A stretch of DNA of 20,390 nucleotides from the NCBI RefSeq assembly GCF_018373095.1, contig NZ_JAHAHT010000026.1:1-20390 (forward strand), given 5' to 3'. Shown here piece after piece: positions 5,577 to 12,560 of this stretch. The position numbers and the translations under genes are program-made. Every line of letters begins with the position of its first letter. Position 1 is the first letter of the stretch. The notes under the pieces are model-generated. The model was not told the origin of the DNA, did not search any database, and saw nothing but the letters and a program-made list of their open reading frames with translations. Origin of the DNA: Haemophilus parahaemolyticus (GTDB lineage: Bacteria; Pseudomonadota; Gammaproteobacteria; Enterobacterales; Pasteurellaceae).

Positions 5577-6743
5577 ATGAATCTACACGAACATCAAGCA
5601 AAACAACTCTTTAGCCAATACGGGTTACCTATCAATCGAGGCATTGCCTGCCATTCTATTGAAGAAACAGAGCAAGCTCTCAGCCAGCTAAGCGGTGATA
5701 TTTTTGCCGTAAAATGCCAAATCCACGCAGGTGGACGGGGTAAAGCCGGTGGGGTGAAGTTAGTAAAAAATGCCGAGCAAGCTCGCCAGTTTGCGGAACA
5801 ATGGTTAGGCAAAAGAATGGTGACCTTCCAAACCGATAGCAAAGGCTTACCCGTAAATACCATTTATGTGGAAGAAACTTGCGAGATTGAGCGTGAACTT
5901 TATCTTGGGGCAGTGATTGACCGTAGCTCGCAAAAAGTGGTGTTTATGGCATCCAGTGCGGGCGGAATGGAGATTGAAGAAATTGCTAAAAACACACCAG
6001 AACTTATCCATAAAATCCACCTCGATCCTCTCACTAACGCTCAACCTTTCCAAGCACGTGAACTTGCCTTTAAGCTTGGTTTAAAAGGCATAGAAATCAA
6101 ACAATTTACCGCGATTTTCCTTAACCTTGCCAAATTATTCCTTGAAAAAGATCTTGCTTTGCTTGAAGTGAACCCGTTGGTGGTGACCAAACAGCAAAAC
6201 CTCATCTGTTTAGATGCCAAAGCGGTTATTGACAACAATGCTCTTTATCGTCACCCTGAACTGAAAGCACTTGAAGATGAAAGCCAAGAAGATCCGCGTG
6301 AAGCCTATGCTTCTCAATGGGAATTGAATTACGTCGCTCTGAACGGCAATATCGGCTGTATGGTAAATGGTGCAGGGCTTGCGATGGGAACCATGGATAT
6401 GATCAAATTACAAGGTGGCGAACCTGCGAATTTCCTTGATGTGGGCGGAGGTGCAACTAAAGAACGTGTTGCTGAAGCATTTAAATTGATTTTATCCGAC
6501 AGCCAAGTAAAAGCAGTGCTTGTTAATATTTTTGGCGGCATTGTACGCTGTGATCTGATTGCCGAGGGGATTATTTCTGCGGTGAATGAAGTGGGCGTAA
6601 AAGTCCCTGTAGTCGTGCGTTTAGAAGGTACGAATGCGGAACAAGGCAGAGCCATTTTAGCTCAAAGCGGGCTGAATCTAGCAGTAGCTGAAACCTTAAC
6701 ACAAGCGGCGATTTCTGCCGTAAATTTTGCAAATCAAGCGTAA
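5577..6743 (+). CDS. sucC: Succinyl-CoA synthetase beta subunit
   Basis: With SucD this enzyme interconverts succinyl-CoA + ADP + phosphate and succinate + ATP + CoA in the TCA cycle. The 388 residues equal the E. coli length. An N-terminal ATP-grasp domain carries K46 and the glycine-rich G53-RGKAGG loop. The C-terminal domain carries NPLVV, SQEDPREA, the phosphate-binding MVNGAGLAMGTMD and VNIFGGIVRCD. ATG 5577 follows AAAAGGAAG. sucD starts 26 nt after the stop. The genes sucAB are not adjacent, and the upstream neighbour is the accessory island. Confidence 0.97.
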   Translation: MNLHEHQAKQLFSQYGLPINRGIACHSIEETEQALSQLSGDIFAVKCQIHAGGRGKAGGVKLVKNAEQARQFAEQWLGKRMVTFQTDSKGLPVNTIYVEETCEIERELYLGAVIDRSSQKVVFMASSAGGMEIEEIAKNTPELIHKIHLDPLTNAQPFQARELAFKLGLKGIEIKQFTAIFLNLAKLFLEKDLALLEVNPLVVTKQQNLICLDAKAVIDNNALYRHPELKALEDESQEDPREAYASQWELNYVALNGNIGCMVNGAGLAMGTMDMIKLQGGEPANFLDVGGGATKERVAEAFKLILSDSQVKAVLVNIFGGIVRCDLIAEGIISAVNEVGVKVPVVVRLEGTNAEQGRAILAQSGLNLAVAETLTQAAISAVNFANQA

Positions 6744-6769
6744 AGACTAAAAAAGAGAAAGGATATAAA

Positions 6770-7639
6770 ATGGCGATTTTAATTGATAAAAATACGAGAG
6801 TGATTTGCCAAGGTTTCACGGGCAGTCAAGGCACATTTCACAGCGAGCAGGCTTTAGCCTACGGCACGCAATTAGTGGGAGGCGTTTCACCAAATAAAGG
6901 TGACACAACACATTTAGGCTTGCCTGTGTTTAATACAGTGCGAGAAGCGGTCGAAAAAACAGGGGCAACTGCAACCATTATTTACGTACCTGCCAGCGGT
7001 TGTAAAGATGCGATTTTAGAGGCTATTGATGCAGGTGTTCAGCTGATTGTGTGTATTACTGAAGGCATTCCAACCCTTGATATGCTTGTGGTAAAACAGA
7101 AGTTAAGCGAAACAGGCGTGCGAATGATTGGTCCAAATTGCCCTGGTGTGATTACGCCTGATGAATGCAAAATGGGGATTATGCCTGCCAATATTCATAA
7201 AAAAGGCAAAATTGGTATTGTATCGCGTTCAGGCACGCTGACCTATGAAGCGGTAAAACAGACGACAGACGAAGGCTTTGGGCAATCCACTTGCGTTGGC
7301 ATTGGCGGTGACCCGATTCCAGGTTCCAGTTTTATTGATATTTTACGTCTGTTCCAAGATGATCCAGAAACCGAAGCTATAGTGATGATTGGCGAAATTG
7401 GCGGTTCTGCGGAAGAAGAAGCGGCTCAATTTATAAAAGCACACGTAACCAAACCCGTAGTAAGCTATATTGCAGGTGCAACTGCCCCGAAAGGCAAACG
7501 AATGGGGCACGCGGGTGCAATTATCAGTGGTGGAAAAGGCACGGCAGAAGAGAAGTTCCAAGCCTTAGAAGCAGCGGGTGTTACTTGTGTAAGAAGTTTA
7601 GCGGAAATAGGTAAAGCGTTGAGAGAACGTTTAGCCTAA
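6770..7639 (+). CDS. sucD: Succinyl-CoA synthetase alpha subunit
   Basis: The 289-residue alpha subunit binds CoA in its N-terminal Rossmann domain (VICQGFTGSQGTFHSEQA) and carries the phosphorylated catalytic histidine. Here that is H247 in GHAGAIISGGKGTAEEKF, equivalent to E. coli His246 numbered without Met. MIGPNCPGVITPDECKMGIM is also conserved. The start at 6770 follows GAAAGGATATAAA. It forms an operon with sucC. A strong 12-bp hairpin lies 21 nt after the stop. Confidence 0.97.
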   Translation: MAILIDKNTRVICQGFTGSQGTFHSEQALAYGTQLVGGVSPNKGDTTHLGLPVFNTVREAVEKTGATATIIYVPASGCKDAILEAIDAGVQLIVCITEGIPTLDMLVVKQKLSETGVRMIGPNCPGVITPDECKMGIMPANIHKKGKIGIVSRSGTLTYEAVKQTTDEGFGQSTCVGIGGDPIPGSSFIDILRLFQDDPETEAIVMIGEIGGSAEEEAAQFIKAHVTKPVVSYIAGATAPKGKRMGHAGAIISGGKGTAEEKFQALEAAGVTCVRSLAEIGKALRERLA

Positions 7640-7660
7640 AATTAGCTCTCTTTTATTTAG

Positions 7661-7699
7661 CCCGTGAAATATGTGTAAAAAAATGCTATATTTCACGGG
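7661..7699. terminator. Perfect 12-bp hairpin between sucD and purB
   Basis: CCCGTGAAATAT (7661-7672) and ATATTTCACGGG (7688-7699) pair perfectly around a 15-nt loop. Only a poor T-rich tail (TTATATCTTT) follows, so it may be a terminator of sucCD or a 5' leader structure for purB. Confidence 0.5.
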
Positions 7700-7747
7700 T
7701 TATATCTTTGGCTTTATTTTATTTCATCTTATTACGGAGAAATCTTA

Positions 7748-9118
7748 ATGGAACTTAACGCTTTAACAGCATTGTCCCCAATTGATGGTCGTTATCAAGA
7801 CAAAGTGGCAGCCCTTCGCCCTATTTTTAGTGAATTTGGTTTATTAAAATTCCGAGTGACGGTAGAGGTTCGTTGGTTACAAAAACTCGCTTCTCACGCA
7901 CAAATTGAGGAAGTTCCAGCTTTATCTAAAAAAGCAAACGATTACCTTAATGACATTGTGGCGAATTTTTCTATTGAAGATGCAAACCGTATCAAAACCA
8001 TTGAACGCACCACCAACCACGATGTAAAAGCAGTGGAATATTTCTTAAAAGAAAAATGTGAATCTTTACCTGAGCTTCAAGAAATCAATGAATTTATCCA
8101 CTTTGCTTGTACATCAGAAGATATTAACAACACCTCACACGCATTGATGTTAAAAACGGCTCGTGAAGAAGTGCTATTACCAGAATGGAAAAAAGTGATT
8201 GATACAGTGGTTGAGCTTGCGGAGCGTTACAAAAACATTCCATTACTTTCTCGCACACACGGTCAGCCAGCCAGCCCAACAACCATCGGTAAAGAGATGG
8301 CAAACGTGGCTTACCGCTTAAAACGGCAATATAAACAGCTCGAAAATTTAGAGATCTTGGCTAAAATTAACGGTGCAGTAGGTAACTATAATGCCCATTT
8401 ATCTGCTTATCCAGATATTGATTGGCATACTTTCAGCCAAGAGTTTATTGAACAATCTTTAGGCGTTACTTGGAATCCGTATACCACTCAAATTGAACCG
8501 CACGATTACATCGCAGAATTCTTCGACTGTGTTGCACGTTTCAACACTATCGTGATCGATTTCGATCGTGATATGTGGGGTTACATTGCGTTAAACCATT
8601 TCAAACAACGCACAATTGCAGGTGAAATTGGTTCTTCAACCATGCCACACAAAGTAAATCCAATTGACTTTGAAAACTCAGAAGGTAACTTAGGCTTAGC
8701 GAATGCAATTATGAGCCATTTAGGTCAAAAATTGCCAATCTCTCGCTGGCAACGAGACTTAACCGACTCAACCGTATTACGTAACTTAGGTGTCGGCTTA
8801 GGCTATGCATTAATTGCGTATGCTTCAACTTTAAAAGGCATCAGCAAATTAGAAGTAAATGAACAGCATTTATGCGATGAGTTAGACCAAAACTGGGAAG
8901 TATTAGCAGAACCAATCCAAACAGTAATGCGTCGCTACGGCATCGAAAAACCGTATGAGAAATTAAAAGAACTCACCCGCGGCAAACGTGTAACAGGCGA
9001 AGCAATGCGTAAGTTTATTGATGGCTTAAGCTTACCAGAAGCAGAAAAAGCTCGCTTAAAAGAGATGACACCAGCAAGCTATATTGGTTATGCGGTGCAG
9101 TTAGTTGAAAAACTTTAA
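7748..9118 (+). CDS. purB: Adenylosuccinate lyase
   Basis: This lyase catalyses two fumarate-releasing steps of purine synthesis: SAICAR to AICAR, and adenylosuccinate to AMP. Its 456 residues match E. coli PurB. Catalytic H171 lies in SRTHGQPASPTT. The fumarase/aspartase-family signature GSSTMPHKVNPIDFENSEGN holds the flexible-loop serine S296. It acts as a soluble homotetramer. An ACGGAG Shine-Dalgarno precedes the start. It is transcribed alone and meets copA tail to tail. Confidence 0.97.
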   Translation: MELNALTALSPIDGRYQDKVAALRPIFSEFGLLKFRVTVEVRWLQKLASHAQIEEVPALSKKANDYLNDIVANFSIEDANRIKTIERTTNHDVKAVEYFLKEKCESLPELQEINEFIHFACTSEDINNTSHALMLKTAREEVLLPEWKKVIDTVVELAERYKNIPLLSRTHGQPASPTTIGKEMANVAYRLKRQYKQLENLEILAKINGAVGNYNAHLSAYPDIDWHTFSQEFIEQSLGVTWNPYTTQIEPHDYIAEFFDCVARFNTIVIDFDRDMWGYIALNHFKQRTIAGEIGSSTMPHKVNPIDFENSEGNLGLANAIMSHLGQKLPISRWQRDLTDSTVLRNLGVGLGYALIAYASTLKGISKLEVNEQHLCDELDQNWEVLAEPIQTVMRRYGIEKPYEKLKELTRGKRVTGEAMRKFIDGLSLPEAEKARLKEMTPASYIGYAVQLVEKL

Positions 9119-9141
9119 GTAAAACTAGCTTATATGATTAA

Positions 9142-9178
9142 AAAAACCTCGTAAACGATTTAATTTGCGAGGTTTTTG
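9142..9178 (+). terminator. purB terminator
   Basis: AAAAACCTCG (9142-9151) pairs with CGAGGTTTTT (9168-9177) around a 16-nt loop. The T-run is in the right arm, and the A-run lets it work on the other strand too. Confidence 0.8.
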
Positions 9179-9208
9179 TCTTATATGCCATATATTTGCT
9201 AGAAATAA

Positions 9209-9244
9209 CATAATAGATAAATTTGTTATTTTTTGTCTATTATG
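9209..9244. terminator. Second dyad in the purB/copA convergent gap
   Basis: CATAATAGA (9209-9217) pairs perfectly with TCTATTATG (9236-9244), followed on the plus strand by CTTTTTCTTTTT. It lies just after the copA stop on the minus strand and is plausibly a two-way terminator. Confidence 0.5.
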
Positions 9245-9254
9245 CTTTTTCTTT

Positions 9255-11423
9255 TTATCTCAACAACCGCTGACTGTTCAACACCACCGTAATAGATGAC
9301 ATCGTCATCGCAATAGCGGCAATCATTGGGTTGAGTAGTGTGCCTGTGAAAGGATAAAGTACACCCGCAGCAACAGGGATGGCAATCACATTGTAGAAAA
9401 ATGCCCCTGTCAGGCTCTGTTTCATATTACGCAGCACACGTTTTGAGAACGGCAGAATGTCTGCAATCGGTTCAAGCCCTGAACGTAACAGAGACAGATC
9501 GGCAGTTTCAATCGCAATATCTGAGCCTGAATGCATCACAATCCCTACGTGAGCTTGGGCTAGAGCAGGTGCATCGTTAATGCCATCGCCGACCATCGCT
9601 ACAATTTTACCTTGCTGTTGCAATTGCTGAATTTTCTCTGCTTTTTGCTCTGGCAAGACATCTGCAATTACACCATTTAAGCCTAACTCTTTGGCGAAAT
9701 AATCGGCTGTCGCTTTTCTATCGCCCGTGAGCATATAGCATTGATAGCCTTCCGCTTGGAATTTTGCGATGACGGTTTTACTTTCTGCTCGCAATTCATC
9801 CGCAAGTGTGAAGACTGCCGCGAGCTGGTTGTTCACGCTTAAATAAATTTGAGTTGAACCATTATGGGCTTGCAAATTAAGTGAAGAAATCAACCGCTCA
9901 TCAAGTTCCAAGAACGCTAAATTTCCCATTTTGACCATCTGACCATTCCATTCACCCGCAATACCTAAGCCTTTCACCACATTGATATTGCTGATTTCAA
10001 GGTTTTCTGCTTGTTCGGCAAATCGCACAATGGCTTTAGCAATTGGATGAGAAGCCTGCTGTTCCAAACTTTTGGCTAAGCCCAATATTTCGTTTTCATT
10101 TCCTTGCAAGGCGGTAAATTGGGTTACGGTCATCTCACCAGTGGTAAGCGTTCCTGTTTTATCAAACACGAGCGTATCGATTTCACTGCTGGCTTGCAAA
10201 GCATCAATATTTTTAACCAATACGCCCATTTCTGCAGCACGTGCAACGCCTGCGATAGTAGACAGCGGAATCGCCAAACCAAGAGCACAAGGGCAAGCAA
10301 TAATCAGCACTGTAGTAAAGACAGATAACGCAAAGGCAAAGTCTTTGCCAAGAGCCAACCAAATCAAGGCAGCGATTAACGCAATCGTAACGACGACAGG
10401 CACAAAAACAGAAGCGATTTTATCGACCAAGTGTGCTAATGGCGGTTTACTACTTTGTGCGTGGCGAACGGCGTTGATGACCCGTGCTAATGCGGTTTGT
10501 GAGCCTACTTGCTCGGCTTTGTAAATACCAGAACCGTCTTGAATGAGCGTACCAGCGTGGACTTTATCGCCTACTTTTTTCTCAACAGGCAAGGCTTCAC
10601 CTGTGAGCATCGATTCGTCCACCCAAATCACGCCTTCGGTTAATATGCCATCAACCGCAAGTCGGTCGCCCGTCAAGGCTTGCACCAACATTTCAGGTTT
10701 AATGCCTTTCACGGGAATAGTTTTTGCAATCCCCTCTTCAAAAATGACCGCTTGTTTTGGGGCTAAATCAAGCAATTTCTCAAGGGCAAGCGATGAGCGT
10801 TGTTTTGCTTTTAGCTCTAAAAATTTGCCTAAATTAATAAAGCCTAAAATCATCACACTGGCTTCAAAATAGACGTGGGCGTGCTCCTGTGGGAAAAGCA
10901 ACAAACTGAACGAATAAAACCATGCGACACCTGTGCTCACCGCAACGAGCGTGTCCATATTTGCCGCACGGTTTTGCAAGCTTTTCCACGCACCGATAAA
11001 GAAATCTTTACCTGAAAAATACATTGTCGTAAGGCTAACAAAGGCAAGTGCAAACCAAGTAAGATGATTGCGTTCAGTGACCATCATACCGATAAACATT
11101 CCCACAACCATTAAGCCAAAACCGACAATTAATGCCCATGAAAACTGCCATTTTTTATGACTTAAAATGGCTTTGGTTTGTGCTTGTTGTTTAGTACGAC
11201 GTTCTTCTTCGCTTTCCAACATTTCTGCACCAAAGCCCATTTTTTCGACTGCTTGAACCATCGCTTGAGGATCGGCATTCCCCTCTACGAAGGCAGTTTG
11301 ATCGGCAAGATTGACTGAGGCAAAATTGACTCCTTCAACTTTGCCAAGTGCTTTTTCAACACGGCGAACACAAGCGGCACAATGCATGCCACTAATTAAA
11401 AGTTGGGTTTCTGAGTTAGACAT
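9255..11423 (-). CDS. copA: Cu(I)-exporting P1B-type ATPase
   Basis: This 722-residue inner-membrane pump uses ATP to push Cu(I) out of the cytoplasm. One N-terminal heavy-metal domain (GMHCAAC, C15 and C18) is followed by the membrane helices. It has actuator-loop TGEALP, the ion-site C377-P-C379 in the sixth helix, phosphorylation D421 in DKTGTLTTGE, the nucleotide-domain HP in ASHPIAKA, and G612-DGIND. The last two helices carry YN and MSS, the Cu(I)-type (P1B-1) signature. E. coli CopA has two metal domains; one is also common. An AAGGAGGGAG Shine-Dalgarno lies 14 nt after copZ. Confidence 0.96.
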   Translation of the reverse strand: MSNSETQLLISGMHCAACVRRVEKALGKVEGVNFASVNLADQTAFVEGNADPQAMVQAVEKMGFGAEMLESEEERRTKQQAQTKAILSHKKWQFSWALIVGFGLMVVGMFIGMMVTERNHLTWFALAFVSLTTMYFSGKDFFIGAWKSLQNRAANMDTLVAVSTGVAWFYSFSLLLFPQEHAHVYFEASVMILGFINLGKFLELKAKQRSSLALEKLLDLAPKQAVIFEEGIAKTIPVKGIKPEMLVQALTGDRLAVDGILTEGVIWVDESMLTGEALPVEKKVGDKVHAGTLIQDGSGIYKAEQVGSQTALARVINAVRHAQSSKPPLAHLVDKIASVFVPVVVTIALIAALIWLALGKDFAFALSVFTTVLIIACPCALGLAIPLSTIAGVARAAEMGVLVKNIDALQASSEIDTLVFDKTGTLTTGEMTVTQFTALQGNENEILGLAKSLEQQASHPIAKAIVRFAEQAENLEISNINVVKGLGIAGEWNGQMVKMGNLAFLELDERLISSLNLQAHNGSTQIYLSVNNQLAAVFTLADELRAESKTVIAKFQAEGYQCYMLTGDRKATADYFAKELGLNGVIADVLPEQKAEKIQQLQQQGKIVAMVGDGINDAPALAQAHVGIVMHSGSDIAIETADLSLLRSGLEPIADILPFSKRVLRNMKQSLTGAFFYNVIAIPVAAGVLYPFTGTLLNPMIAAIAMTMSSITVVLNSQRLLR
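10746..10755 (-). repeat. DNA uptake signal within copA
   Basis: GACCGCTTGT, the reverse of the perfect ACAAGCGGTC core, read within the copA coding strand. Confidence 0.75.
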
Positions 11424-11437
11424 TGTCTCCCTCCTTA

Positions 11438-11635
11438 TTACAAAGTCGCTTCAAAACCCATTTCATCTACTGCATCAATCAATGCTTTTGGTTCAGGATT
11501 GCCTTCAACAACCGCTTGTTGTGGTTCGAGAGAAACACTCACGCTTTCCACGCCTGCAACTTCACGCAAGGCTTTTTCTACGCTTTTCACGCAGTTTCCA
11601 CAATGTAAACCGTCTAATTTTAAGATGATAGCCAT
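11438..11635 (-). CDS. copZ: Copper chaperone CopZ (heavy-metal-associated domain)
   Basis: A 65-residue single HMA domain with the metal site GLHCGNC (C12, C15) and the ferredoxin-like pattern VEKALREVAGVESVSVSLE. It binds Cu(I) in the cytosol and delivers it to CopA. It is the first gene of the copZ-copA operon, 14 nt before copA. Its start follows CAGGAG. It reads from the MerR-type promoter at 11683-11713, so copper probably induces it through CueR. A perfect uptake-signal core (11511-11519) is embedded in the gene. Confidence 0.92.
   Translation of the reverse strand: MAIILKLDGLHCGNCVKSVEKALREVAGVESVSVSLEPQQAVVEGNPEPKALIDAVDEMGFEATL
11511..11519 (-). repeat. DNA uptake signal within copZ
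   Basis: ACCGCTTGT, the complement of ACAAGCGGT, lies in the small copZ gene. Confidence 0.7.
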
Positions 11636-11682
11636 AATAAACTCCTGTTAAATAGTGAATGACAAATCAAAAGATGGGGTAT

Positions 11683-11713
11683 ATGCTAAACCTTAACCAT
11701 AGGTTAAAGTCAA
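11683..11713 (-). promoter_or_regulatory. CueR-controlled copZA promoter and operator
   Basis: On the minus strand TTGACT (11713-11708) and TAGCAT (11688-11683) are spaced by 19 nt, the over-long spacer of MerR-family targets. The spacer carries the dyad ACCTTAACC-ATA-GGTTAAAGT (plus-strand 11690-11710). CueR bends such DNA to align the two boxes when it binds Cu(I). The operator lies 12 nt upstream of the cueR start, so CueR probably also limits its own expression. Confidence 0.85.
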
Positions 11714-11721
11714 GAAGAAAA

Positions 11722-12108
11722 ATGAATATTAGTCAAGCATCGAAAAAAACGGGGCTTTCCGCCAAACAAATTCGTGATTATGAAAAAGCGGGCTTATTAC
11801 CGAGAGCTTGTCGAAGTGAATCAGGCTATCGTATTTATACCGAAGCTGATTTGGAACGATTGCATTTTATTTGTAATGCACGCAAAGTGGGGTTCTCTTT
11901 AGCTCAAATCACACATTTATTAGCATTAAATGATGACCCGCATCGTACCAGTCGCGAAGTAAAACAGCTTACCGAGCAACATATTTTAGCGTTGGAACAG
12001 AAAATCCAAGATTTACAGCAGATGCTGACGTTATTGAAAGGTTGGAACAAAACTTGTTGCGGAAATGACAATCCAGAATGTGCCATTTTAAGCGGATTGC
12101 ACAAATAA
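11722..12108 (+). CDS. cueR: Copper-responsive MerR-family regulator CueR
   Basis: A 128-residue activator of copper export. The N-terminal winged helix (MNISQASKKTGLSAKQIRDY) binds DNA, a long dimerisation helix follows, and a C-terminal loop binds metal. C112 and C120 (TCCGNDNPEC) and S77 fall at the same positions as the Cu(I) ligands and the monovalent-selective serine of E. coli CueR. An extra C113 is present. The frame is open to an ATG at 11659, but that would run through the copZA operator. ATG 11722 gives the family N-terminus. It is divergent from copZ-copA. Confidence 0.93.
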   Translation: MNISQASKKTGLSAKQIRDYEKAGLLPRACRSESGYRIYTEADLERLHFICNARKVGFSLAQITHLLALNDDPHRTSREVKQLTEQHILALEQKIQDLQQMLTLLKGWNKTCCGNDNPECAILSGLHK

Positions 12109-12117
12109 CCGCTAAAA
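12086..12117 (+). terminator. Stem-loop over the cueR stop codon
   Basis: TTTTA-GCGG (12086-12095, one bulged A) pairs with CCGCTAAAA (12109-12117). The cueR stop lies in the 13-nt loop. No clean T-run follows, so it is a weak terminator candidate. Confidence 0.35.
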
Positions 12118-12151
12118 TTAACTTGAATTTACATAACTTGACCGCATTAAC

Positions 12152-12181
12152 TTAGCCTTTCTAGGCAAATTAACATATAAT
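12152..12181 (+). promoter_or_regulatory. Probable secM-secA promoter
   Basis: TATAAT (12176-12181) is a perfect -10 box, 26 nt before the secM ATG. The best -35 candidate (TTAGCC, 12152-12157, 18-nt spacer) is poor. A short stem GCCT/AGGC lies between. Confidence 0.5.
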
Positions 12182-12207
12182 ACCACCTGATTTTTTAGGT
12201 ATTTTTA

Positions 12208-12522
12208 ATGAGTTTATTTAATCACTTTCATCGCAAACCATTATTGTCGCAGTTCCTTTTAGGAATTCTTGCGATTTTTTCGTTGCCTGAAATTCAGCCT
12301 TACCCTGAAAGTGAACAAACCATCCTAAATCAACCGCTTGTTCAAGCTATTACTGAAGAAACTAAACAAGAACAGCACTTGTTTCTAGCAGAAATTAAAC
12401 CTGAAAGCCCTACAAATGAAGTGCAAGCGGTCGAAATCCCCCTATTTTTTGCAAAAGCTTTCCATTTTGATGGTGATTTAAACCATCCTATTCGAGCAGG
12501 CCCTATGTTGTTTATCGCTTAA
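12208..12522 (+). CDS. secM: Secretion monitor SecM
   Basis: A 104-residue regulatory nascent chain whose ribosome stalling sets secA translation according to Sec export activity. A signal-like hydrophobic stretch (residues 11-26, PLLSQFLLGILAIFSL) targets it to the Sec machinery. The C-terminus carries an arrest motif, NHPIRAGP (residues 92-99), then only MLFIA. The E. coli motif ends in GIRAGP with upstream Phe and Trp residues that are absent here. The HxPIR pattern instead recalls the short HAPIRGSP arrest peptide known from Mannheimia succiniciproducens SecM. It sits 37 nt before secA, and AGGT 7 nt upstream of the ATG is its Shine-Dalgarno. Confidence 0.88.
   Translation: MSLFNHFHRKPLLSQFLLGILAIFSLPEIQPYPESEQTILNQPLVQAITEETKQEQHLFLAEIKPESPTNEVQAVEIPLFFAKAFHFDGDLNHPIRAGPMLFIA
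12333..12341 (-). repeat. DNA uptake signal within secM (reverse)
   Basis: ACCGCTTGT, a perfect reverse core, encodes part of the SecM linker (residues 42-45, between the signal sequence and the arrest motif). Confidence 0.75.
12423..12456 (+). repeat. Extended DNA uptake signal within secM (forward)
   Basis: GCAAGCGGTC (12423-12432) plus ATTTTTTGCAAAA (12444-12456) form a full uptake signal. It encodes SecM residues from about 72 to 83, ending about nine residues before the arrest motif. Confidence 0.8.
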
Positions 12523-12560
12523 TTTTTATGTATTCACTCAAATAAAATAAGGATAAACAA
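12508..12560 (+). promoter_or_regulatory. SecM-controlled stem masking the secA ribosome binding site
   Basis: TTGTTTATC-G-CTT (12508-12520, bulged G12517) at the end of secM pairs with AAGGATAAACAA (12549-12560), which holds the secA Shine-Dalgarno (AAGGA) and touches the ATG. That is 12 bp with one bulge and a 28-nt loop. The SecM arrest proline P99 is codon 12502-12504. A ribosome stalled there would cover the left arm and free the secA site, the mechanism known in E. coli. Confidence 0.75.

Noticed and set aside
9152..9244. Possible small RNA between purB and copA
   Set aside because: The two hairpins are explained as terminators of converging genes, and no promoter was seen.
10072..10872. 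Plus-strand open frames opposite copA
   Set aside because: They are shadows of the copA coding sequence, with no Shine-Dalgarno and no family-like sequence.
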